Shown here: positions 36,212 to 43,269 of the stretch, one piece after another | How positions within the stretch are numbered: position 1 is the first letter of the stretch | Layout of the letters: every line of letters begins with the position of its first letter | Assembly (NCBI GenBank): GCA_039026955.1 | Contig: JBCCLH010000020.1 | Location: 1 to 64,000, forward strand | Origin: Kordia sp039026955 | Lineage (GTDB): Bacteria; Bacteroidota; Bacteroidia; Flavobacteriales; Flavobacteriaceae | DNA length: 64,000 nucleotides | Direction: 5' to 3' | Made by a program: the position numbers and the translations under genes | Notes under the pieces: model-generated | What the model saw: the letters and a program-made list of their open reading frames with translations, nothing else | Told to the model about the DNA's origin: nothing | Databases searched by the model: none

Positions 36212-36330
36212 TTGATTCGTCTTTGCGAGGAGTTTACGACGTGGCAATCTGTTTAAATCATAACATAATTTGTTTTTGAAATAAGCAGATTGCCACGAAT
36301 TTCTATGAAATTCTCGCAAAGACGAATCAA
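36212..36330. repeat. REP-like palindrome, complete copy
   Basis: Perfect 18-base outer arms (TTGATTCGTCTTTGCGAG at 36212-36229 and its complement at 36313-36330). Inner arms pair as GTGGCAATCTG / CAGATTGCCAC. The whole element is about 119 bases and could fold into one long imperfect hairpin. Relatives at 39620, 42680, 42920, 43085 and 63202 show it is a dispersed family. Confidence 0.85.
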
Positions 36331-36491
36331 ATTAACAAATCCACAAACAAACAAATCTCAATACTCAATACTCAATACTAATATCTCACAACTATACGCA
36401 CATAAGCAAAATCAATCGTTCAGAGCGTTCTTCGAAGTATTTTCTACACAATAAATCGTATCTTTGTAAGACAGTTTGAAAAGACTCGAAA

Positions 36492-36911
36492 ATGATAGAT
36501 ACGCTACCAAAAGATAAGAAGATTGTACTATTCGACGGCGTTTGTAATTTATGCAACGGCTTTGTCGATAAGATCATTTCGAAAGATAAAAAAGATGTCT
36601 TTCGCTTTGCGTCGTTGCAGTCGGACATTGGTATTGAAATCCAGAAACATTTACAATTAAATCCCGAACAATTGGATTCTGTCATTTTGTATGAACCCGG
36701 CGTCACACATTACCATAAATCGGCTGCGGCATTGCGCATTCTGAATGAATTTGGTGGTGCTTGGAAACTGTTGCAAGTCTTTCGTATCCTTCCAAAATTT
36801 ATCAATGATTCGGTGTATGATTTTATAGCTAAAAATCGTTATAAATGGTTTGGGGAGAAAGAGACTTGTAGGATGCCGACGCCTGAGGAGCGTGCGCGGT
36901 TTTTGGGGTAG
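36492..36911 (+). CDS. DCC-family thiol-disulfide oxidoreductase (DUF393, YuxK-like)
   Basis: A 139-aa cytoplasmic protein. The hallmark IVLFDGVCNLCNGFVDKII carries the CxxC motif near residues 18-21. It also has FRFASLQSDIGIEI, YHKSAAALRIL and the C-terminal helix region KWFGEKETCRMPTPEERARF seen in this family. The members are predicted thiol-disulfide oxidoreductases of unknown partner. The gene is convergent with the TPR gene, with 10 bases between the stop codons. Confidence 0.9.
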   Translation: MIDTLPKDKKIVLFDGVCNLCNGFVDKIISKDKKDVFRFASLQSDIGIEIQKHLQLNPEQLDSVILYEPGVTHYHKSAAALRILNEFGGAWKLLQVFRILPKFINDSVYDFIAKNRYKWFGEKETCRMPTPEERARFLG

Positions 36912-36921
36912 CGTTATTCTC

Positions 36922-38385
36922 TCATTCCCCATTATTTACTTCTATATTTTCTAATTTTCTTATCAGATAAGTTTCCAAGTCAATATTCCAATTTTTTAAA
37001 ACATTAAATCCTGATTCTAAGTAATTCTGAACATATTCTATTTTACTAAAAGGTTTTAAGATTGTAATAGCTTTATCTATTAGCTGGATGGATTGCTCCC
37101 TGTCAGCTGTTGAAACTTGATAAAAAATTCCTAAGTTAATTAAGGTCATTCCAACTTTAGGCAGATAAGTATTAGGTTTTTTTGATGCTAAATCTTTATA
37201 AATATTAAAAGCTTCTTTATATGAAGTCAAAGCTTTGGCATAATCATTTTGATCGCTATATAAGTTCCCTAAATTATTCAAAGTTGCTGCCTTTTCTTGC
37301 CTAAAAGAAATATTTTCTAAACATTTATTGTAATAGTATTCTGCTTTACTATAATCATTTATGTAATGAAAATAATTTGCTACTTCTAAGAAAGTATAAT
37401 AATTTCCATAAACTTGTACTGCTTTTTCATAGTTCTTACTGGCTTCTTTATAATTATAACCGACACGAAGTAGTTGCGCTTTTAGTATATATATTTCTGC
37501 TTCTTTTCTATTCTCAGAGATTAAATTCTTTTCAAATATTAATTTGTCTTCATCTAATTCTATCAGAGCTTTTTCTAGATTTCCTTCCAAAAAAAGTTTA
37601 TAAGCTTTCTTGTAAATACTAGGTGTTTTTTCTAAATCTATATTTTTATTACTTTGAATAATATTATTAATTTCATATTCTAATCGTTCATTCTCATTTT
37701 CAAGCTTCAAAATCTGTTCAGACATCCTTAAAACTTTTTCATCCAAAAAACCTACTATTCTTTCTTTATCCTTTATGCTTCTTCTTAAGTAATCTATCAC
37801 TTTTTGATTCTCCGATTTATAATTTAAAATAACAGAATCTTTATTTGAAATCAAATCATAAATGTTTTTGTCTCTATTCCATCTTAAAACAGAAAATATT
37901 AAACTTATTATTAAGATTATTCCTAGAATAAAAGTTTTCATATTACTTCTAGCATCTGTCTTATTAATATGAACTTCATTTCCATCACCTTTAATATCAA
38001 CATTTATTTCCTTTTTAGAAGAAAAATCAAACAATGTTCCTTTTAACTTCTGCTTTTGCTCTAATTGATCAAGTACTAAGCAAAGTCCTGCTAAGATTAT
38101 TAGAGCGATTGTAACTCCATTACTAGTTTCATTACTTCCAACTATAAAATCAACTTCAAAAAGCGTTCCTTTAAATTGAAAGAAAAATTTATTTAATCCA
38201 GCAATTAATGCAATAACAAATGAAAAAGCACGAAAGTATCTAGTCTTAGGATTGAAATATAGTGTAATCAAAAAAGTAGTCAAACCGACAGGTAGAGAAA
38301 TTTTCCAACTTCTGAAAGTAAGATGTACAGCAATTAAACTAATGGTTCCAACAATTAAAGAGATGATTGTCCAATTAATTTTCAT
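36922..38385 (-). CDS. Membrane TPR protein of unknown function
   Basis: A 487-aa protein. There are four hydrophobic segments in the first 110 residues (IISLIVGTISLIAVHLTF, LPVGLTTFLITLYF, FSFVIALIAGL, VTIALIILAGLCLVL). A short strand motif VDIKGDGNEVHINK comes next, then a fifth membrane helix (FILGIILIISLIFSVL) and a charged coiled coil (about 195-250). At least five TPR-type repeats fill about 255-450 (SKAEYYYNKCLEN, ATLNNLGNLYSDQNDYAKAL). The DNA looks more AT-rich than its neighbours and the gene stands alone, which hints at transfer. The TPR side is probably cytoplasmic and binds a partner. No enzyme domain is visible. Confidence 0.7.
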   Translation of the reverse strand: MKINWTIISLIVGTISLIAVHLTFRSWKISLPVGLTTFLITLYFNPKTRYFRAFSFVIALIAGLNKFFFQFKGTLFEVDFIVGSNETSNGVTIALIILAGLCLVLDQLEQKQKLKGTLFDFSSKKEINVDIKGDGNEVHINKTDARSNMKTFILGIILIISLIFSVLRWNRDKNIYDLISNKDSVILNYKSENQKVIDYLRRSIKDKERIVGFLDEKVLRMSEQILKLENENERLEYEINNIIQSNKNIDLEKTPSIYKKAYKLFLEGNLEKALIELDEDKLIFEKNLISENRKEAEIYILKAQLLRVGYNYKEASKNYEKAVQVYGNYYTFLEVANYFHYINDYSKAEYYYNKCLENISFRQEKAATLNNLGNLYSDQNDYAKALTSYKEAFNIYKDLASKKPNTYLPKVGMTLINLGIFYQVSTADREQSIQLIDKAITILKPFSKIEYVQNYLESGFNVLKNWNIDLETYLIRKLENIEVNNGE

Positions 38386-38630
38386 ACAATTCTAGTGTCT
38401 TATTTTGAAGCTACTCAAATATACGATTTTTCTGATGTGCTGTTTAGATATTGTTTACGAAAGCTAGTCAAAGGAAGAACATAAACTCCTAAACCCATAA
38501 ACTTATCAACTCCATTTCAGACTTTTCAACCAAAAAAACCAACACTTGGTATACTTTTCGCGTACAAATAACAAACGCATTCGTTTTAACGTTATAGATA
38601 GAATACTTTTACAACTCAACTGATAGAAAC

Positions 38631-39494
38631 ATGAAAACACATATTATAACAGCCGTTTTGCTTTTGACGACAGTCGTGTCATTTGCACAGAAAAAAGAAA
38701 AGATTCGTGGAAATCGAGAAGTCACGACCGTGATTTATGAAATTGATCCGTTTACTACTTTGGAAGTTCGGGAAGACTTGGAGATTACATTGCTTAACGG
38801 AACGACTCCAAAAGTAGAAATCACCGCAGATGAAAATTTGCATGAAGTTTTTGATATCAATGTTGTGGATGGCATTTTGAATATTATTACTTCTAAAGAT
38901 ATTCGCGCACGAAAGAAATTGGAGATTTTTGTTACTATTGCAGAAGACATTTCAAAGTTTGATCTTGGCAATAGCGCTAAACTGAAATCTTTGACAACAC
39001 TCAACATCCAAAATGCAGAGATTAATGCGATGGACAATGCCGAATTGAACCTAAAAATCAAAGCAGATTCGTTGGCGATTAATAGTTATGGAAAAGCAGA
39101 ACATACGTATGAAATAAACACTAAAAACTTATCGCTGAATGCTTTTGAAGATTCCGACATGGAAATTGATGTCACGGCAGATAGCATTGTATCGTATATA
39201 GAATTTGCCGATGTGAAACTGAAAGGGCAAACGTCGACACTCAAATTAGAAGTCAAAGAAAAAGGAGAATTCATCGCACATGAATTGATCGCAAAAGATA
39301 TTCAAGTTACGACCACCGAACAAGGAAGAGCCGTCGTAAATGCTTCCAAAACTATTGAAATCTCTGCAGAACAGCGTTCAGAAATCGATTTGTTGGGCAC
39401 TCCAAATTCTATTATCATTCTCAAATTTGAACAAGAAGCCGTGTTACGTAAGATTAGTGAGGCGAATAAAGGGTTTTTGAAGCGGATTTTTTAG
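38631..39494 (+). CDS. Secreted GIN-domain (DUF2807) protein
   Basis: A 287-aa protein with signal peptide MKTHIITAVLLLTTVVSFAQ. The mature part is one GIN/DUF2807 beta-helix-like domain: FTTLEVREDLEITLLNGTTP, VFDINVVDGILNIITSKDIR, IFVTIAEDISKFDLGNSAKL, followed by regular short strands. Such proteins are common in Bacteroidota and are thought to be cell-envelope or adhesin-head domains. No proven function. It is preceded by a 245-base gap in which I see nothing specific. Confidence 0.85.
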   Translation: MKTHIITAVLLLTTVVSFAQKKEKIRGNREVTTVIYEIDPFTTLEVREDLEITLLNGTTPKVEITADENLHEVFDINVVDGILNIITSKDIRARKKLEIFVTIAEDISKFDLGNSAKLKSLTTLNIQNAEINAMDNAELNLKIKADSLAINSYGKAEHTYEINTKNLSLNAFEDSDMEIDVTADSIVSYIEFADVKLKGQTSTLKLEVKEKGEFIAHELIAKDIQVTTTEQGRAVVNASKTIEISAEQRSEIDLLGTPNSIIILKFEQEAVLRKISEANKGFLKRIF

Positions 39495-39504
39495 ACTCTT
39501 GTTG

Positions 39505-39576
39505 GTATCGGCTTCGCCTGTTAGACACGCTTACGCTTTAGTATCGGCTTCGCCTGTTGGTCACGCTTACGCTTTA
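39505..39576 (+). repeat. Tandem 36-bp direct repeat
   Basis: The units 39505-39540 and 39541-39576 differ at three positions. Each begins GTATCGGCTTCGCCTGTT and ends CACGCTTACGCTTTA. Degenerate inverted relatives occur near 43228-43272 and 63572-63640, so this is another dispersed family. Confidence 0.85.
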
Positions 39577-39619
39577 GTAGGTTAGTGTTTTTTTATTTAT
39601 TGATTTGATAATGAAATGT

Positions 39620-39725
39620 ATGATTCGTCTTTGCGAGAATTTCATGGAAATTCGTGGCAATCTGTTCGTTTCAAAAATAAAGTGTATTATGATTTAGACA
39701 GACTTCCGTGTTGCAAACTCCTCAG
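39620..39725. repeat. REP-like palindrome, decayed copy in opposite orientation
   Basis: The left half keeps GATTCGTCTTTGCGAG and CGTGGCAATCTG. The right half (around 39698-39725, TTGCAAACTCCTC) is degenerate. Translated, it gives the same amino-acid pattern as the reverse strand of 36212-36330, so the two copies are inverted with respect to each other. Confidence 0.75.
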
Positions 39726-39820
39726 TGATGTATCAAATGAACAAATCCACAAATGGACAAATAAACAAATTATCACACCAAGAAAACCGTATCTTTGATA
39801 TATCTTAAAACTGCGATTCC

Positions 39821-40531
39821 ATGGATTTTTTTTCGATCATGATTATTTTGATTGCGCTGGTCGTTTTTGTGTTTATTGTGTTGATTGCTTTTGTGATGAA
39901 GAAATCGAAAGATGTGAAAACACAAGAATTCCTAGAAGCTGAACGTAAAGAGTTATTGCAAAATGTGTTGAAGAAACGTAAAAAACTAGGATCGCATAAA
40001 ACGGGGTTCTACTCTCAAATCACTAATGCGATGACGTTTCAAAGAACAGTCGCAGTGACGAATAGTAAAATTGCTGGTTTGGTGTATGATACGAATCGGA
40101 AACCAATTGTTGCTTTCGAACGTGTAGAACGCGGACTAAATGTTAAAGGACAATTGGTAGCTGTGACGAAAAAACAACAATTTGTCTATGAATTTCAAGG
40201 TTTGGAAATTACGCTGTTTTGTGATAGTGAATTGTTAGGTTCTTGGGATACAAAAGGAATTTTGTATGATGTAAATAAAAAAGCGATCGGACAATTGAAA
40301 CGCATTCAAGAAACAAATTCCTTGATTTTACATAACAAAACCATCGCTACGATTGAAAAAGCACCAGTATACAACGATGCTATTTCAGAAGTTTCAGAAG
40401 TGTTTGAGGAAATGAACTATGGAACTCCACTCCTATCTTTAGAAAATTCACCAACAAGCACAGAAGAAACTTGGCTGACAGCTTTGACCATTTTTGAGAT
40501 TACTTTCTTTGGAAATCCACGTGTTGCTTAA
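39821..40531 (+). CDS. Membrane-anchored protein of unknown function
   Basis: A 236-aa protein. There is one N-terminal membrane helix (IMIILIALVVFVFIVLIAFV), then a basic linker and coiled segment (EFLEAERKELLQNVLKKRKK), then an all-beta part of about 160 residues (VAVTNSKIAGLVYDTNRKP, FEFQGLEITLF-like strands, GILYDVNKKAIGQLKRI). The repeated pattern 'V/I-YD-x-N-x-K-x-I' suggests two similar beta units, somewhat like tubby/scramblase-type folds, but I would not assign a family. The main body is probably cytosolic. Confidence 0.55.
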   Translation: MDFFSIMIILIALVVFVFIVLIAFVMKKSKDVKTQEFLEAERKELLQNVLKKRKKLGSHKTGFYSQITNAMTFQRTVAVTNSKIAGLVYDTNRKPIVAFERVERGLNVKGQLVAVTKKQQFVYEFQGLEITLFCDSELLGSWDTKGILYDVNKKAIGQLKRIQETNSLILHNKTIATIEKAPVYNDAISEVSEVFEEMNYGTPLLSLENSPTSTEETWLTALTIFEITFFGNPRVA

Positions 40532-40599
40532 CAGAAAAGAATTGTTTATACATTCAGACTTCCTTTTACGTTTGATTTTTAAATTTTTAAGTAGTGAAT

Positions 40600-40632
40600 A
40601 AAAGCGCCAATTCTAAATAGAATGACGCTTTT
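40600..40632 (-). terminator. Terminator of the small Cys-rich peptide gene
   Basis: The stem AAAAGCG (40600-40606) pairs with CGCTTTT (40626-40632). An inner stem ATTCTA/TAGAAT extends it. On the minus strand a T-rich end follows. It is about 30 bases after the peptide stop at 40661. Confidence 0.75.
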
Positions 40633-40660
40633 GGCTACTAAAACAATGTGTAAATCGTTC

Positions 40661-40825
40661 TTAAGCAATATGACTCGGACAACAGAATCCAGCACCGGAA
40701 CAAATCCACCCTGGAGGACAATCGCCGCTGCTATTACAGTAGATTTGAATTCCTCCATTGATTTTTGCTTGTGTTTCTTTGGCTAACTTAGTAGCATTTT
40801 GCAAGTTTTTAATTTTTTGTAACAT
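40661..40825 (-). CDS. Small Gly-Gly-leader Cys-rich peptide
   Basis: A 54-aa peptide reading MLQKIKNLQNATKLAKETQ, then AKINGG at residues 20-25. The helical, charged leader ending in Gly-Gly suggests cleavage and export by a peptidase-containing ABC transporter, as in many bacteriocin-type peptides. The 29-residue core has five Cys (YCNSSGDCPPGWICSGAGFC, then another Cys), which would suit disulfides or modification. The leader differs from the two lanthipeptide-like leaders in this window. No transporter or modifying gene is adjacent. It is divergent from the unknown gene at 41131. Confidence 0.68.
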   Translation of the reverse strand: MLQKIKNLQNATKLAKETQAKINGGIQIYCNSSGDCPPGWICSGAGFCCPSHIA

Positions 40826-41130
40826 ACTATTTGTTTTTTGATGTGATTCCTACTCTATTATGGCTTTTCAGAAAACGCCTTTACCTTCTTAAAATATAAA
40901 ATCACTCAAAAATAGTTGTCAATCCCGATCAATACATACACATTTTTATAAAGGTTGACAGATGCTTTTATAAAATTCCTTCCCTAAACGTCTATGTTGT
41001 TATTAAAAGATTATGAGATATCAAATTTAGAATTAAATAAGAAAAAACTTAATTTTTGTTAATCTTTTTCTTTTTTATATTAAACAAATTTGTAAATTGT
41101 AAGAAATTAACCATTAAAAAACCAGAATTT
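40826..41130. other. Divergent promoter region, no gene seen
   Basis: 305 bases between the minus-strand peptide gene and the plus-strand gene at 41131. It is very AT-rich, with no clear repeat or conserved motif that I can point to. Confidence 0.4.
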
Positions 41131-41814
41131 ATGAGTTCATTACCAATTTCCTATCAGATCGTCGGTACATATGGATACTTCCCTTTTGAAGTAGAAAACA
41201 GTCCATTAGAAAAACCTTTAGAAGGTTTAGACATTGAAACCAGTACTATTGACAATATCTTAGATGCTGTAGAAGATCGAGTAAACAGTCTTCCTGACAA
41301 CAAAGATTCATTATTGATTACTAACGTTGATAAAAATACGGCACTTGTTTCCTACAGATTTAAGGAAGGTGTTTCATTAGTACCTATCAATGCAACAATG
41401 CCTACAAATGGAACTAGAGTTGTCAGAACTCGTACATATGTTCCATCTAGTGGTGATGACAGCCAAACGTTTACAGGTGTAATTCAATATTATAGATCCG
41501 TAACAGTATTTGCTAAAGATGATGCAAGTCAAACTCAATTTACTATCAATTTACGCTCAAAAGGGCAACCAGATGTTGTTAGTACTACATTTTTTGATTC
41601 TTTAGCTGATTTTGATACGCCAGAAGATGCTATGAAGTTTTTAGAACCCTATGAAATTATATCATACAATATTATTCAACGAACAGTTTTAATAGAATTA
41701 CAAGGAGTATTACAAGCTAAATATGCTAAAATATCTGGTCTGCTTGATGAAAAGTCAGACGAAATCAATTCTGCTCTTGCAAAAGGACAAAAGCGATTAA
41801 GATACAAACTATAA
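41131..41814 (+). CDS. Protein of unknown function, cytoplasmic
   Basis: A 227-aa protein. The open frame starts at 41056, but its first 25 codons are low-complexity. The ATG at 41131 (MSSLPISYQIVGTYGYFPFE) follows an A-rich leader and is the better start. There is no signal peptide, lipobox or membrane helix. It is a mixed beta-rich fold with a helical C-terminus (GVLQAKYAKISGLLDEKSDE). I do not recognise a family. A strong bidirectional hairpin follows at 41838. Confidence 0.6.
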   Translation: MSSLPISYQIVGTYGYFPFEVENSPLEKPLEGLDIETSTIDNILDAVEDRVNSLPDNKDSLLITNVDKNTALVSYRFKEGVSLVPINATMPTNGTRVVRTRTYVPSSGDDSQTFTGVIQYYRSVTVFAKDDASQTQFTINLRSKGQPDVVSTTFFDSLADFDTPEDAMKFLEPYEIISYNIIQRTVLIELQGVLQAKYAKISGLLDEKSDEINSALAKGQKRLRYKL

Positions 41815-41837
41815 ATTCTAAATATTGTATTAAAAAC

Positions 41838-41873
41838 AAATCCACTACAAAATTTAAATTTTGTAGTGGATTT
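41838..41873. terminator. Bidirectional terminator (36-base palindrome)
   Basis: A perfect palindrome centred between 41855 and 41856 (half-site AAATCCACTACAAAATTT). It lies between two convergent genes (41131 + and 41901 -), with A/T tracts on both sides. Confidence 0.88.
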
Positions 41874-41900
41874 TAAATAAAAAATTACTACTAAAATGTA

Positions 41901-42308
41901 TTACCGCCCAAACACATGCAAAGTCGCACGTCTTCTAGAATTATTTTTACTGTCGTAGACAAAGGTTATTTTTTGAATGATTCTGTTACGACCGTTTAAG
42001 TCAATCACGCGAGAATCGCTTCTTCTGCTAAAATTATGTCTTAGTTTGATTTCTTCTGTAGAACCGTTTCCGTAGTGTACAATCATTCGGTGCATGTTTA
42101 AAGAGCCTTTTGAAACGACTAGTTTCAACTTTCGAAATGTTCCTTCATGCTTTCCGACACGAATTACATCTTTGTCCAATCGGTAGTTGACTTTTTTACT
42201 GCCCAATTTCTCCCAATTATCAACAACAGTTTCCGCAGGTGCTGCACTAAAACTTGACAATCCAAAAAATAAAATGGCGCTTAGGATTAAGGTTGCATAT
42301 ATTCTCAT
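41901..42308 (-). CDS. Secreted DUF2541-like protein
   Basis: A 135-aa protein with signal peptide MRIYATLILSAILFFGLSSF (cleaved near AAPA). The mature part starts DNWEKLGSKKVNYRLDKDVI, has KLKLVVSKGSLNMHRMIVHY and ends RRATLHVFGR. This is the pattern of DUF2541, a small periplasmic beta-sandwich family of unknown role that contains the W-x-x-L-G-x-x-x-V signature. Monocistronic. Confidence 0.75.
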   Translation of the reverse strand: MRIYATLILSAILFFGLSSFSAAPAETVVDNWEKLGSKKVNYRLDKDVIRVGKHEGTFRKLKLVVSKGSLNMHRMIVHYGNGSTEEIKLRHNFSRRSDSRVIDLNGRNRIIQKITFVYDSKNNSRRRATLHVFGR

Positions 42309-42415
42309 ACTCTTCTTTTTAAAGTTATCACTATGTAATGTCTAGACGTTTGGTTCTATGACTTGTGGTTTTTAAAAAGGTTTAATGTGTTAATTTGAAA
42401 ATTTGAAAATGTAGC

Positions 42416-42601
42416 AATGTGCTAATGGTGTATTCGTACTAAAATATCAATATGCTAAACATACTAAGAGCGTTCATACTGAACTTGTTGAAGGGAAGCT
42501 ATCTTTTTAATGTGCTAATGGTGTATTCCTACTAAAATATCAATATACTAAACATCCTATGAGTATTCATACTGAACTTTTTGAAGAGAAGCTAGCTTTT
42601 T
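42416..42601 (+). repeat. Tandem 93-bp duplication
   Basis: Units 42416-42508 and 42509-42601 both begin AATGTGCTAATGGTGTATTC. They share CATACTGAACTT and GAAGCTA near the end and differ at about ten positions. A fragment of the same unit (ACACTGAACTTTTCGAAGAG) also precedes copy 2 of the next repeat, at about 42825. Confidence 0.85.
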
Positions 42602-43167
42602 AATGTGCTAATTTGAAAATTTGAAAATGTACTAATGCTTATTTCAAAAACCAATCATGCTTTGATTTTGGCAGATTGCCACGGCTTTGCCTCGCAAAGA
42701 GGAATCAAAGATATTATCAAAATCACTTGCTTTTGTCATAGAAATCGAAGTGACATTCGATAATAAAAAAATAAATTAACAAATCCACAAATCCATAAAT
42801 AGATAAAACCAACAGCATTCACACTGAACTTTTCGAAGAGAAGCTATTTTTTTAATGTGCTAATTTGAAAATTTGGAAATGTACTAATGCTAATTTCAAA
42901 GACCAATCATGCTTTGATTTTGACAGATTGCCACGGCTTTGCCTCGCAATGACGAATCAAAGATGTTATCAAAATCACTTGCTTTTGTCATAGAAATCGA
43001 AGTGACGTTTTTTTAATGTAACAATTTGATAATTTGAAAATGTACCAATGCTTATTTCAAAGACTAATCCTACTCTAATTTTGACAGATTGCCACGGCTT
43101 TGCCTCGCAAAGACGAATCATAGTTTTTTATCAAATTACCTGCTTTTGTAATAGTAATCGAAGTGAC
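42597..43167 (+). repeat. Three ~159-bp repeat units with REP-like core
   Basis: The copies at 42597-42754, 42848-43006 and 43008-43167 each run from TTTTTAATGT through AATTTGAAAATGTAC, the core CAGATTGCCACGGCTTTGCC and TCGCAA, to GAAATCGAAGTGAC or a close form of it. Copies 1 and 2 are most alike and copy 3 is more diverged. The core is the right half of the REP-like palindrome seen at 36212. Confidence 0.85.
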
Positions 43168-43269
43168 GTCTTGATAATCATAAAAAACGAATTAACGAAT
43201 CCACAAATAAACAAATCCAAGAGCAAAGCGATACTAAAAGGCGTCAGCCGATACCAAAGCAAAGCGCAT

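Larger units (their letters stand above)
36025..36491. other. Intergenic region made of dispersed repeats
   Basis: 467 bases with no gene. It begins with GTTGGGT/GGTTGCT short repeats and the family-2 repeat (to about 36170). The full REP-like palindrome (36212-36330) follows, then a TTAACAAATCCACAAA-type repeat. The ORF at 36113-36319 (minus) is a by-product of the palindrome; a matching translation occurs at 39616. Confidence 0.7.
39495..39820. other. Intergenic region with tandem and dispersed repeats
   Basis: 326 bases. It holds two tandem 36-base units (39505-39576), a partly decayed REP-like palindrome (39620-39720), and an AACAAATCCACAAA-type repeat near 39738. The ORF at 39616-39798 reflects the repeat, not a gene. 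Confidence 0.7.
42309..43269. other. Gene-free, repeat-filled region
   Basis: 961 bases without a credible gene. It holds a tandem pair of 93-base units (42416-42601), then three copies of a ~159-base unit (42597-42754, 42848-43006, 43008-43167), each with a REP-like core, and a TTAACAAATCCACAAA-type repeat at about 42775 and 43190. Confidence 0.8.

Noticed and set aside
36113..36319. 68-aa minus-strand ORF
   Set aside because: It is a translation of the REP-like palindrome. The same pattern appears at 39616-39798 (+), so both are repeat-derived.
42309..43269. Possible CRISPR array, because of repeated units
   Set aside because: Units are 93 and ~159 bases, adjacent, and of REP type. There are no short regular repeats with unique spacers and no cas genes.
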